From: Candidatus Brocadiaceae bacterium
GTDB taxonomy: Bacteria > Planctomycetota > Brocadiia > Brocadiales > Brocadiaceae
Assembly (NCBI GenBank): GCA_024653795.1
Contig: JANLHY010000765.1
Span: 1-19,684, forward strand
DNA length: 19,684 nt
Direction: 5' to 3'
Part shown: positions 1 through 7,318 of the stretch, piece after piece
Layout of the letters: every line of letters starts with the position of its first letter
Numbering within the stretch: the first letter of the stretch is position 1
Notes under the pieces: model-generated
Seen by the model: the letters and a program-made list of their open reading frames with translations, nothing else
What the model was told of the DNA's origin: nothing
The model's database searches: none
Translations under genes and position numbers: made by a program

Positions 1-31
1 TTCGTGAGATATTCACTGAGATTTCACAACC

Positions 32-61
32 CTTGTCCTCGTGAAACTTGTCCTCGTGAAA
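32..61. repeat. Tandem 15-bp direct repeat
   Basis: The unit CTTGTCCTCGTGAAA occurs twice back to back at 32-46 and 47-61. It is followed by a short ACGGGGA duplication at 62-75. No gene is visible in 1-271; this stretch holds only short repeats upstream of rtcB. Function is unknown. Confidence 0.8.
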
Positions 62-80
62 ACGGGGAACGGGGAAAGGA

Positions 81-138
81 ACCCACCCCTTACCCCTCCC
101 AAGAGGGGAATTGTAGAGTATCATCCCAAGAGGGGAAT
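81..138. repeat. Partial copies of the CCCCTCCCAAGAGGGG repeat
   Basis: Positions 81-110 (ACCCACCCCTTACCCCTCCC followed by AAGAGGGGAA) match one arm of the long inverted repeat at 19143-19209, with small differences. A shorter piece, CCCAAGAGGGGAAT, recurs at 125-138. The two sites lie at opposite ends of the window, so this is a dispersed repeat family. This copy lacks the second full arm. Confidence 0.7.
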
Positions 139-175
139 AATTTGTGCCATTATAAAAATGTGGATTTAAGTTAAA

Positions 176-205
176 CACGGACAAACAAGTTTGTCCGTGC
201 CACCC
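176..205 (+). repeat. REP-like palindrome, copy 1
   Basis: An 11-bp perfect inverted repeat (CACGGACAAAC / GTTTGTCCGTG) with a 2-nt AA centre occupies 176-199 and is followed by the tail CCACC. The same element, with the same tail, flanks the transposase gene at 3770-4342. This copy has the orientation of the right-hand flank (4388-4417) and lies about 70 nt upstream of rtcB. Confidence 0.8.
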
Positions 206-271
206 TAAAACCCGCATAAATAAAATGAAAATTCCTATACAATTAAAGAAATTTTTGCGGAGTAATACTAT

Positions 272-1723
272 ATGGCAGACGATAAATATAAAATTCAAAA
301 GATAGATGACTATCGCTGGCGCATTCCCAGAGAAGGCAAGATGCGGGTGGACGGCATCGTGTATGCCGACAAACACATGCTGGAAGAAATTCAGAAGGAC
401 GAAAGCCTGCAGCAGGTTATTAATGTCTCTTATCTTCCGGGGATTGTAAGCCATTCGCTGGCAATGCCTGACATCCATTGGGGATATGGGTTTCCCATCG
501 GTGGTGTGGCTGCGTTTGATATGGACGAAGGCGTGGTTTCCCCCGGCGGCGTGGGATACGACATTAACTGCGGGGTAAGGCTGCTCAGGACGGGATTGTA
601 TCGCGTGGAGATTTCCAACAAGTTAGAATCCCTAGTTAACACTCTGTTTGCCAATATTCCATCCGGTGTAGGATCGCATCGCAAGGATTTAAAACTTTCA
701 CAACACGAAGTAAAAAACGTACTCAAAAATGGCGCTCGCTGGGCAATTTCTCAGGGTTATGGGACAAAAGAAGATTTAGAACATATTGAAGAGAAGGGCT
801 GCATCGCAGGAGCTGACCCTGAACTGGTTTCAAATCGGGCTATTGAAAGAGGCCTGGCACAATTAGGCACACTCGGTTCAGGAAACCACTTTGTCGAGGT
901 CGGTTATGTATCAGAGATTTACAACGAAGAGATTGCCCGCGCGTTGGGACTCGAAAAGGACGCCATTACCATTGTGGTACACACGGGATCAAGGGGCTTG
1001 GGTTATCAGGTGTGCGATGACTTCATTCGAGTTATGATCGATGCATCCCGAAAATATAATATCGAACTGCCTGACCGCCAGCTCTGCTGTGCCCCTATTA
1101 ATTCACCGGAGGGGAAAGAATATCTTGCTGCAATGGCATGTGCAGCCAATTATGCCTTTGCCAATCGACAGATGATTACCCACTGGGTTCGGGAATCCTT
1201 TGAAATGGCGCTGCACGTAGGCCCTAAGGAATCCAGAATATCCCCCGTTTATGATGTCTGTCATAATATCGCCAAATTCGAGGACCATATCGTCGATGGT
1301 ATAAAGAAGCGGTTATGTGTTCATCGTAAAGGCGCTACCCGTGCATTTCCACCAAACCACCCTGATACACCCGACGCATACAAAACCGTGGGCCAGCCCG
1401 TATTAATACCGGGAGACATGGGACGATGTTCTTATGTGCTTGTAGGCACAGAAAAGGCATATTCCGATACCTTTGGCAGCACGTGTCATGGGGCGGGTAG
1501 GGTCATGAGCAGGAATCAGGCGATGAAGATAGCCAAGGGGCGAAGCATTGCCCAGGAACTGAAAGAAAAAGGAATACTCGTCCGTGCCGACAGCCGTGCC
1601 ACACTTGACGAAGAACTTCCTGAGGCATATAAAGACGTGACAGAAGTGGTGGATATCGTGGAACACGCCGGCATTAGTAAAAAAGTCGCTCAACTAAAAC
1701 CGATGTGTGTTATCAAAGGATAA
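272..1723 (+). CDS. rtcB: RNA-splicing ligase RtcB
   Basis: This is an RtcB-family RNA ligase. In characterised members it joins 2',3'-cyclic-phosphate (or 3'-phosphate) ends to 5'-OH ends using GTP and Mn2+, in RNA repair or tRNA splicing. The 483 residues match the family length. The metal and active-site signature is complete: D97 and C100 in GYDINCG, H206 in GSGNHFVEV, H237 in VVHTGSRG, H331 in DVCHN, the guanylylated histidine H406 in CHGAGR, and the terminal lysine motif CVIKG. The ATG at 272 follows a GCGGAG ribosome-binding site at 257-262. No archease gene, the usual activating partner, lies next to it, and the downstream DNA is TA debris. Identity is certain; its RNA substrate here is unknown. 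Confidence 0.97.
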   Translation: MADDKYKIQKIDDYRWRIPREGKMRVDGIVYADKHMLEEIQKDESLQQVINVSYLPGIVSHSLAMPDIHWGYGFPIGGVAAFDMDEGVVSPGGVGYDINCGVRLLRTGLYRVEISNKLESLVNTLFANIPSGVGSHRKDLKLSQHEVKNVLKNGARWAISQGYGTKEDLEHIEEKGCIAGADPELVSNRAIERGLAQLGTLGSGNHFVEVGYVSEIYNEEIARALGLEKDAITIVVHTGSRGLGYQVCDDFIRVMIDASRKYNIELPDRQLCCAPINSPEGKEYLAAMACAANYAFANRQMITHWVRESFEMALHVGPKESRISPVYDVCHNIAKFEDHIVDGIKKRLCVHRKGATRAFPPNHPDTPDAYKTVGQPVLIPGDMGRCSYVLVGTEKAYSDTFGSTCHGAGRVMSRNQAMKIAKGRSIAQELKEKGILVRADSRATLDEELPEAYKDVTEVVDIVEHAGISKKVAQLKPMCVIKG

Positions 1724-1747
1724 CTATTCCAGAGGAGAAAAGATTTT

Positions 1748-1902
1748 ATGTACAAAACCATAGAAGCCTATTATGAAAATGGCAAAATTATTTATAAAGA
1801 TACCAATTCTGTAATCTATTTTTTTAATGGTTAACTCTGGTGACTGCCGATAAATCACATACTCAGAAGCTAAAAGAGCTAAAAATTGTAAATCCAATTT
1901 AA
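1748..1902 (+). pseudogene. Collapsed VapBC-type toxin-antitoxin remnant
   Basis: A 28-codon ORF (1748-1834, MYKTIEAYYENGKIIYKD...) with a good AGAGGAG ribosome-binding site matches the N-terminus of small AbrB-like (AF2212/DUF104-style) antitoxins, then ends early. In a second frame, 1828-1902 reads LTLVTADKSHTQKLKELK and ends VNPI-stop. This looks like the C-terminus of a PIN-domain toxin, with the late conserved TxD segment. The simplest reading is an antitoxin-PIN operon whose middle (antitoxin end plus most of the toxin) was deleted, leaving only the two ends. Assignment rests on short segments, so family identity is tentative, but the arrangement is suggestive. Confidence 0.6.
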
Positions 1903-1937
1903 GGTGATAAACAGACTTCAAAAACAGGAGAATACCC

Positions 1938-2207
1938 ATGCCAAAACGATTAGTTTTAGAATTCCCAGTCGAATTTCCGGAAGAGGGTGCGTTGAACAAA
2001 AAAGCCTTAAAAAAGGGGAAAGAAGCCGTAGTCCTGGAGCTTTTAAGAGAATGCAAGATATCTCAGGGAAAGGCTGCTGAACTTTTGGAGATAGATCGGC
2101 AAGATCTTTTCGATTTGATGGCAAAGCATGATATACCAATGGCAGATTTCCCTCCGGAGGAACTCAAGCGCCAACTAGAATATGCTGAAAAGAAAGGAAA
2201 GAAATAG
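1938..2207 (+). CDS. UPF0175 family antitoxin
   Basis: This 89-residue protein resembles UPF0175 (COG2886) predicted antitoxins. Its N-terminal strand-like segment (KRLVLEFPVEFP) is followed by a helix-turn-helix-like stretch at about residues 28-62 (KEAVVLELLRECKISQGKAA, then ELLEIDRQDLFDLM) that would bind operator DNA. A CAGGAG ribosome-binding site lies just upstream of the ATG. The PIN-domain toxin gene starts 1 nt after its stop codon, the standard antitoxin-first TA arrangement. By analogy it neutralises the toxin and autoregulates the operon; neither is shown by the sequence. Confidence 0.85.
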   Translation: MPKRLVLEFPVEFPEEGALNKKALKKGKEAVVLELLRECKISQGKAAELLEIDRQDLFDLMAKHDIPMADFPPEELKRQLEYAEKKGKK

Positions 2208-2208
2208 T

Positions 2209-2694
2209 GTGTCAGACGTGGTTGTAGCTGATAGCAGCCCCATTATTAGTTTTGCCAGGGCGAATAAACTTCATATTATTCCAAGTATTTACAAAAAAGT
2301 AATAATCCCACAGGGAGTATATGATGAAATTGTGGTTAAAGGGAGAGGAAAGTCAGGGGCAGAAGAAATAAAAAACGCAGATTGGATCAGTCTTTGTGAA
2401 ATAAAAAACCAAGTTGAGGTTGAAAAACTAAAAGAAAAATTTGGGCAGGGAGAATCTGAGGCCATAGTTTTGGCACAAGAGCTAAAAGCAATCCTTCTTG
2501 CAGATGAATGGGGCGTTATTAGAGAAGCCAGAAGACGAGGCATTGAAATTACCAGTACACACTTAGTTCTTATAGAAGCGAAAAAGAGGCATTTGATAGA
2601 AAGTGTAAAGAAAGAGTTAGAGGAACTAATCGTTAGCGGCTTCCGGACAACACCAATGCTTATCAAAGAAACCCTCCGAATTACAGGAGAATAA
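2209..2694 (+). CDS. DUF3368 PIN-domain toxin
   Basis: This is the predicted ribonuclease toxin paired with the UPF0175 antitoxin. From the GTG at 2209 (161 aa) it begins MSDVVVADSSPIISF, with the first PIN acidic residue at D8. E40, the GESEAIVLA motif (E82, E84) and D99 in LLADEW complete the acidic set, followed by the DUF3368 signature GIEITSTHLVLIEAKKRHLI. I chose GTG 2209 because it has an AAAGGA ribosome-binding site at proper spacing and because family members begin just before the DSSPI segment. An ATG at 2182 would add nine residues, overlap the antitoxin and lack a ribosome-binding site. The module looks intact. The RNA target is unknown. Confidence 0.85.
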   Translation: MSDVVVADSSPIISFARANKLHIIPSIYKKVIIPQGVYDEIVVKGRGKSGAEEIKNADWISLCEIKNQVEVEKLKEKFGQGESEAIVLAQELKAILLADEWGVIREARRRGIEITSTHLVLIEAKKRHLIESVKKELEELIVSGFRTTPMLIKETLRITGE

Positions 2695-2708
2695 GCGGAT
2701 TCGCATAA

Positions 2709-2855
2709 ATGATAGTCTTTTATAATCATCTAAAAGAACTATACAGAACGGTAAAACGCCAAAACTTTTTGTTTAGGATTGATGAGGCAGAAAAAAATCT
2801 GAAAGCGGAGAAAGTAAAGAAGGTTTCGTTTGACAAATTTATTGAAAGTATCTGA
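2709..2855 (+). CDS. Small ORF, possible antitoxin-like fragment
   Basis: A 48-codon ORF starts at ATG 2709, 14 nt after the DUF3368 toxin. Its charged C-terminal half (RIDEAEKNLKAEKVKKVSFD, then KFIESI) resembles the tails of small antitoxins of the pattern 'E-AE--L-A-KV--VS---F'. No family is recognised with confidence and there is no strong ribosome-binding site. It could be a degraded antitoxin or a chance ORF. It is followed 3 nt later by another tiny ORF in antitoxin-toxin spacing. Confidence 0.3.
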   Translation: MIVFYNHLKELYRTVKRQNFLFRIDEAEKNLKAEKVKKVSFDKFIESI

Positions 2856-2858
2856 GAA

Positions 2859-2954
2859 ATGAAACCAAAATACGTTTCATACGGCAAAACCTTTGAAAAG
2901 AAATATGGTGGTGTGTATTTCATAGAAATAGGCAGTCATGACGTATGTTACTGA
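2859..2954 (+). CDS. Very small ORF, possibly truncated toxin start
   Basis: This 31-codon ORF (MKPKYVSYGKTFEKKYGGVY...) begins 3 nt after the stop of the preceding small ORF. The spacing is what one expects of a TA pair, but the product is too short for any toxin fold and I do not recognise it. It may be the leftover 5' end of a lost toxin gene. The stretch 2955-3033 that follows shows nothing. Confidence 0.2.
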   Translation: MKPKYVSYGKTFEKKYGGVYFIEIGSHDVCY

Positions 2955-3033
2955 ATCTTGTTTTCATGTAATCTAGTTCTCTGTGACAGGTTGTTATCAA
3001 AGTTAAGATAGTATTACGTAATCGGGGCAGGCA

Positions 3034-3699
3034 ATGGGTACTTCACAAAACACCGATAAATATGCCGCTGACAGGTTTCACATGGTGCAATACCAGTTGG
3101 TGAACCGTGGTATTCATGATGAGCGTGTGCTGAAGGCGATGTCAGAAATACCCAGGCATGTGTTTGTGCCTGAATTGTACAGGCACGCCGCATATGAGGA
3201 TTGCCCACTCCCCATAGGAGAAGGGCAGACCATTTCACAACCCTATATGGTAGCCATTATGACTCAATGCCTCGAATTAAAAGGAAATGAAAAAATATTA
3301 GAGATTGGCACAGGATCAGGCTATCAGGCTGCAGTCCTCAGCAGGCTCGCAGAGCATGTTTATACAATCGAAAGACACGAAGCCCTTGCATTAAAAGCAA
3401 AGCTTATTTTACAAGAGACGGGATGTAATAACGTGGGTGTCATCACGGGAGACGGAAGCCTGGGACTGCCGGACAAAGCGCCCTTCCAGGGGATTATTAT
3501 TACAGCCTGTGCGCCTCACATCCCAAAGAGTTTGATAGTTCAGCTTGAAATCGACGGACGATTGGTAATACCTATTGGAAACCCTTATAATCAGGTATTG
3601 CATCAGATAGTAAAAACTGGGAAAATGATCAAAAGCCAGAGTATTTTGGAGTGCGCCTTTGTACCCTTAATCGGCAAAGAAGGCTGGAAAATGGAATAA
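3034..3699 (+). CDS. pcm: Protein-L-isoaspartate O-methyltransferase
   Basis: This enzyme uses S-adenosylmethionine (SAM) to methylate L-isoaspartyl residues in damaged proteins, starting their repair in the cytoplasm. The 221-residue length is normal. Family landmarks are present: the IGEGQTISQPYMVA segment (61-74, substrate-side motif), SAM-binding motif I ILEIGTGSGYQAA (88-100), an acidic residue after the next strand (E113 in YTIER), TGDGSLG (128-134), and the C-terminal VPLIGKEGW. The ATG at 3034 sits 6 nt after a GGGG-containing weak ribosome-binding site. It stands alone, with a repeat and transposase downstream. Identification is firm. Confidence 0.96.
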   Translation: MGTSQNTDKYAADRFHMVQYQLVNRGIHDERVLKAMSEIPRHVFVPELYRHAAYEDCPLPIGEGQTISQPYMVAIMTQCLELKGNEKILEIGTGSGYQAAVLSRLAEHVYTIERHEALALKAKLILQETGCNNVGVITGDGSLGLPDKAPFQGIIITACAPHIPKSLIVQLEIDGRLVIPIGNPYNQVLHQIVKTGKMIKSQSILECAFVPLIGKEGWKME

Positions 3700-3723
3700 T
3701 CCTACATTAAATAGAACAGGACA

Positions 3724-3753
3724 GGGTGGCACGGACAAACTGGTTTGTCCGTG
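3724..3753 (-). repeat. REP-like palindrome, copy 2 (left flank of transposase)
   Basis: GGGTGGC plus the palindrome CACGGACAAAC-TG-GTTTGTCCGTG (core 3730-3753, 11-bp perfect arms). With its GGGTGG tail on the left it is in the opposite orientation to copies 1 and 3. It ends 16 nt before the transposase start codon. Confidence 0.85.
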
Positions 3754-3769
3754 ATAGTTGTTTGCTTGA

Positions 3770-4342
3770 ATGTATATGGAATATAAAATAAAGAAACAAT
3801 GGAAAAAAACTATTTACCATTACAATAGTCCTGGCCACGCGCACTTTTTAACATTTTCTTGTTATCAAAGACTCCCATTATTAAGCCGAGAACGCACAAG
3901 GCATTGGTTAATCGAAGCAATAACACAAGCTAAAGAAAAATATAAGTATGCACTGTGGGCATATGTAATTATGCCAGAACACGTCCATCTCATGGTCTAC
4001 CCGATGGTTCAAGAGTACAATATTTCGTTTTTTTTGAAAACACTCAAACAATCGGTAGCCAGGAAGGCCAAACATTATCTGGAAGAGAACAATCGTGATT
4101 GGCTGAAGAGATTAACCGTTGAGCGTGGAGCAAGGAAAGTTTTCAGATTCTGGCAAACAGGACCTGGCTATGACCGAAATATCAATAGTAAAAATGCGCT
4201 TTTTGAAAAAATTCATTATATGCATAACAATCCTGTTAAAAGGGGGCTTGTATCAACTCCTCAAAAATGGAAGTGGTCAAGCGCAGGATGGTACAATGGT
4301 GAAAAGAATGTTATATTAGCAATGGATAATTTTGACCTTTAG
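3770..4342 (+). CDS. REP-associated tyrosine transposase (RAYT, Y1/IS200-like)
   Basis: This 190-residue single-domain HUH endonuclease is of the Y1 transposase family (TnpA_REP type), which cuts and joins single-stranded REP palindromes. Visible features are the FLTFSCYQRLPLL strand (26-38), the metal-binding HUH motif H71-V-H73 in MPEHVHLMVYP, the FWQTGPGYDRNI segment (127-138), and the catalytic tyrosine Y150 in KIHYMHNNPVKRGLV. All catalytic elements are intact, so it may be active. It is bracketed by inversely oriented copies of a 24-bp palindrome (3724-3753 and 4388-4417), the expected substrate. An in-frame ATG at 3776 is an alternative start; neither has a clear ribosome-binding site. 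RAYTs are often domesticated single-copy genes rather than self-mobilising insertion sequences. Confidence 0.92.
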   Translation: MYMEYKIKKQWKKTIYHYNSPGHAHFLTFSCYQRLPLLSRERTRHWLIEAITQAKEKYKYALWAYVIMPEHVHLMVYPMVQEYNISFFLKTLKQSVARKAKHYLEENNRDWLKRLTVERGARKVFRFWQTGPGYDRNINSKNALFEKIHYMHNNPVKRGLVSTPQKWKWSSAGWYNGEKNVILAMDNFDL

Positions 4343-4387
4343 TTATTTTTTTTAAACTATTTTTAACCAGTCAAGTAAATACAGGAG

Positions 4388-4417
4388 CACGGACAAACAA
4401 GTTTGTCCATGCCACCC
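4388..4417 (+). repeat. REP-like palindrome, copy 3 (right flank of transposase)
   Basis: CACGGACAAAC-AA-GTTTGTCCATG (4388-4411) followed by CCACCC. One arm carries a single change (CCATG for CCGTG) relative to copy 1. It begins 46 nt after the transposase stop codon and is inverted relative to copy 2, so the gene sits inside a large inverted pair. Confidence 0.85.
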
Positions 4418-4499
4418 AAATACCTATTTAGATGATGTCTTAAGAGGATAAAGATTGCTATAATCTTTTCTCGTGCAAGTAGAAAATATTTTTACCATT

Positions 4500-4773
4500 A
4501 TGGACGACAAAAAAGCTGCAATTATAAAAATCCTGGAAATGGCTATTATCGAAGAGATAAAGGCAAAGAATTTTTATTTCAAAAGTAGAGAATAAGGCGT
4601 TTCATTTTTACAAAGCAGCAGCCCTCCTGGCAAGGACACAGGAGGAAAAACTGATGTTTGAAAGATTGGCCTCTCTTGAACAGATGCACGCAGACCAATC
4701 CCAAATCGAAGTGCAGATGGCTGCAAATGAATCGCTCCATTTCTCAGAGGACGACATACCCTGGAAAATATAA
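4500..4773 (+). pseudogene. Frameshifted ferritin/rubrerythrin-like protein
   Basis: Two partial reading frames together resemble a rubrerythrin-type four-helix protein. Frame one runs 4500-4595 (MDDKKAAIIKILEMAIIEEI, then KAKNFYFKSRE, then stop). A second frame, shifted by +1 and open through 4585-4773, reads ENKAFHFYKAAALLARTQEE and FERLASLEQMHADQS. Both carry the E...FY and E-x-x-H patterns used for di-iron binding in this family. The switch falls near 4585. A GGAGG site at 4641-4645 before an in-frame ATG (4654) could allow a 39-residue tail, but that would lose the first iron ligands. It ends 20 nt before the GH15 gene. It could be sequencing error rather than real decay. Confidence 0.6.
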
Positions 4774-4793
4774 AATTTTGAAGGAAGACGAAG

Positions 4794-7121
4794 ATGCCTA
4801 GAGATATACCTGTTGGCAACGGTTCATTACTGGTCGCATTCGATGCGGACTACACGATTAGAGACCTTTATTATCCGCGTGTAGGTAAGGAAAACCACGC
4901 GCTGGGTAACCCATGCCGATTCGGTGTGTGGACACGGGAAGGGTATTCGTGGATCAATGCACGGGAGTGGAAACTCGCCTTGGGATATATGAAAGAAACC
5001 CTCGTAACTAATGTACGGGCGTTTCATGAAAGGCTGGGTCTTCAGCTTACCTGCAACGACGTCGTTGATTTCGAGAAAAATATTTACATGCGCAAGGTGA
5101 CCGTCCGAAATCTTAAAAGTAATGAAAGAGAAGTCCGTCTTTTCTTTCATCAGGACCTGAGCGTAATGGAAAACGAAGTTGGAGACACGGTGTTTTATGA
5201 TGCAAAGCTGAATTGTCTCATTCACTATAAAGGCCCCAGATATTTCCTAATGAATTGTTCTGCCGGCGATGTATGGGGCGTCAGAGAATATGCAACCGGA
5301 ATCAAGCGGCACCGTGGCGCCGAGGGCACCTGGCGGGATGCTGAAGACGGCGTTCTGGAGGGAAACCCCATAGCGCAGGGTTCCGTTGACTCGACCATCG
5401 GTATTTCAATGAAAATCCCACCACTGGGAGATTCTACTGCGTATTATTGGATTGCCGCTGGAAAGAACTACGGAGAAGTCGACAACCTGAACGATATCAT
5501 TCTCAGCGAAAAACCTCAAACAATCCTCGACAGGACGGCAAGTTATTGGCATCATTGGGTCAACAAAGAAGAGTTCAATTTTGGAAATCTGCCGTCCGAT
5601 GTGGTCGATCTTTTCAAGAGAAGCCTGCTGATTCTTATGACGCAGATTGACAACGGCGGCGCTATTATTGCCGCAAACGACTCTGATATCAGACAGTATG
5701 CAAAAGATACTTATAGTTATATGTGGCCCCGGGACGGCGCGCTGGTAAGTTATGCGCTGATGAAGGCAGGATACACCACGACCTGCCGGAAGTTTTTCGA
5801 CTTTTGCGCCAATGTAATCACACCTTATAATTTCTGTGCAAGCGTCATGGTTGAAAACGGCTTTTTACTGCACAAATACAATCCTGATGGTTCTTTTGGC
5901 AGTTCGTGGCATCCCTGGGTAAAAGGCGAAGAAATACACGTGCCGATCCAGGAAGATGAAACCGCCCTGATTCTTTGGGCGATATGGCAATATTACGATC
6001 TTTACAGAAAGATCGATGTGATACGTCCCCTGTATCACTCTTTTATCGAAAAGACGGCAGATTTTCTTGTAAGTTACAGGGATGAGCAAACGGGGTTACC
6101 GCTTCCTTCGTACGATTTGTGGGAAGAAAGGCGCGGCATATTGTCCTTTACAACAGCTACCGTGTACGGCGGTCTGATAGCCGCTGCAAACCTTTCCGAT
6201 ATCTTTTATCATACCGAAAAAGCCAAATTATACCGGCAAACTGCATTACAAATTAAAAAGGCAATTGACCAATATCTTTACAGCGAAAAGCACAAGAGAT
6301 TTTTACGAATGATCTATCCGAAGAAGGACGGAGGATATGAAATTGATGCAACGATCGATGCCAGTCTGTACGGGATGTTCGCCTTTGGTGTATATGATCC
6401 CAACGACATAAAGGTGAAAAACACGATGAAGGCAATCGAAGAAACCTTATGGATCAAGACCAAAATAGGCGGAATTGCACGCTATGAGCATGACCAGTAC
6501 CAGCGCATTGGCAACGACGACACAATTCCCGGAAATCCCTGGATAATCTGTACCATGTGGATGGCACAATATTATGTATCAACAGCCAGGTCTGTCGAAG
6601 ACCTTGAACGCGTAGTGAACTCCTTGCGATGGACGGTATCCCACGCATTGCCTTCCGGTGTCCTGGCCGAACAGATAAACCCGTTTACAGGCGAACCCGT
6701 TTCTGTTTCTCCGCTGACATGGAGCCATGCAACCGTTGTCCAAACGGTAATGGACTATCTGGAAAAGATGCAGGAATTACATACCTGTGGACAATGCGGA
6801 CGGTCAATATTTCGTTACGACCGGGCAGGCCGTCAGCAAGTCAGAAAACATTCCCCAACGCATTCAGGCATAATTCCAGACCAGGAACACATCCATTATC
6901 TTGAGCAGGTAATTGTTAAGAAAGATAACGAATCTTTTACTGTGAATATAGACCAGAGGAAGTGTATTGGTTGTGGTATCTGTGTTGAGAACTCTGAGGG
7001 TGTTGTATATGTTGTTGACGATAAAGCAAAGATTATTGCCGAGAAGGTTTCTGGCTGGGATATCAAACCAGAATTCAAAAAGTGCTGCCCGTTAGGGGCG
7101 ATTACGGTAAAGACTGCTTAA
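4794..7121 (+). CDS. GH15 glucoamylase-like hydrolase fused to a 4Fe-4S ferredoxin domain
   Basis: Residues 1 to about 660 form a GH15 glycoside hydrolase: an N-terminal beta-sandwich (VGNGSLLVAFDADYTIRDLY) and an alpha/alpha-barrel with YSYMWPRDGALVSYALMKAG (307-326). The general acid is likely E443 or E444 (YDLWEERRG) and the base E626 (SGVLAEQINPFTG). GH15 enzymes cleave alpha-glucosidic bonds in starch, glycogen, trehalose or related oligosaccharides; the substrate here is open. A linker with a CxxC pair (C665, C668) leads to a ferredoxin domain at about 712-775: C724-x2-C727-x2-C730 plus C764/C765-P binds one [4Fe-4S] cluster. There is no signal peptide, so it is cytoplasmic, perhaps for glycogen turnover. 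The AAGGAAG ribosome-binding site supports ATG 4794. The redox tail on a hydrolase is unusual; the frame is continuous throughout. Confidence 0.9.
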   Translation: MPRDIPVGNGSLLVAFDADYTIRDLYYPRVGKENHALGNPCRFGVWTREGYSWINAREWKLALGYMKETLVTNVRAFHERLGLQLTCNDVVDFEKNIYMRKVTVRNLKSNEREVRLFFHQDLSVMENEVGDTVFYDAKLNCLIHYKGPRYFLMNCSAGDVWGVREYATGIKRHRGAEGTWRDAEDGVLEGNPIAQGSVDSTIGISMKIPPLGDSTAYYWIAAGKNYGEVDNLNDIILSEKPQTILDRTASYWHHWVNKEEFNFGNLPSDVVDLFKRSLLILMTQIDNGGAIIAANDSDIRQYAKDTYSYMWPRDGALVSYALMKAGYTTTCRKFFDFCANVITPYNFCASVMVENGFLLHKYNPDGSFGSSWHPWVKGEEIHVPIQEDETALILWAIWQYYDLYRKIDVIRPLYHSFIEKTADFLVSYRDEQTGLPLPSYDLWEERRGILSFTTATVYGGLIAAANLSDIFYHTEKAKLYRQTALQIKKAIDQYLYSEKHKRFLRMIYPKKDGGYEIDATIDASLYGMFAFGVYDPNDIKVKNTMKAIEETLWIKTKIGGIARYEHDQYQRIGNDDTIPGNPWIICTMWMAQYYVSTARSVEDLERVVNSLRWTVSHALPSGVLAEQINPFTGEPVSVSPLTWSHATVVQTVMDYLEKMQELHTCGQCGRSIFRYDRAGRQQVRKHSPTHSGIIPDQEHIHYLEQVIVKKDNESFTVNIDQRKCIGCGICVENSEGVVYVVDDKAKIIAEKVSGWDIKPEFKKCCPLGAITVKTA

Positions 7122-7146
7122 AAGGATTTGAGATGTTTAAATAACT

Positions 7147-7245
7147 GTGCTAAAAATCAACGAAGCGACAGACACAGATTTAAAGGTCATTGAGAGGCTA
7201 CAGCATCTCGGCTGGAGGGGGGGGCTTGAAGCAAGTAAAATGTAG
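7147..7245 (+). pseudogene. HsdR N-terminal remnant, copy A
   Basis: A 32-codon frame from GTG 7147 reads VLKINEATDTDLKVIERLQH, then LGWR, then loses similarity after an eight-G run at 7216-7223. The readable part matches the conserved start of type I restriction subunit R proteins (EATDTDLKVIEKLQ-LGWKRED). It is a close paralogue of the fragment at 7932-8108, with 9 mismatches over 61 aligned nt. The rest of the gene is missing. The G run could mark the frameshift point. Confidence 0.6.
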
Positions 7246-7318
7246 TAACTAGGGAGTGTTTTTTCTGTTTGACTCAAATAGCCCCATTTGTTATCTTTCA
7301 GTAAAATAGGAGGAAATT

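Noticed and set aside
430..726. Minus-strand open frame inside rtcB
   Set aside because: A shadow of the conserved RtcB active-site region; composition and sequence are not protein-like.
3727..3742. TGGCAC resembling a sigma-54 -24 element before the transposase
   Set aside because: The matching TTGC -12 element is absent at the right spacing, and the sequence is explained by the REP palindrome and its tail.
4654..4773. A functional 39-codon gene starting at ATG 4654 after GGAGG
   Set aside because: It would begin in the middle of the ferritin-like helix and lack the first iron ligands; the GGAGG is better seen as chance within coding sequence.
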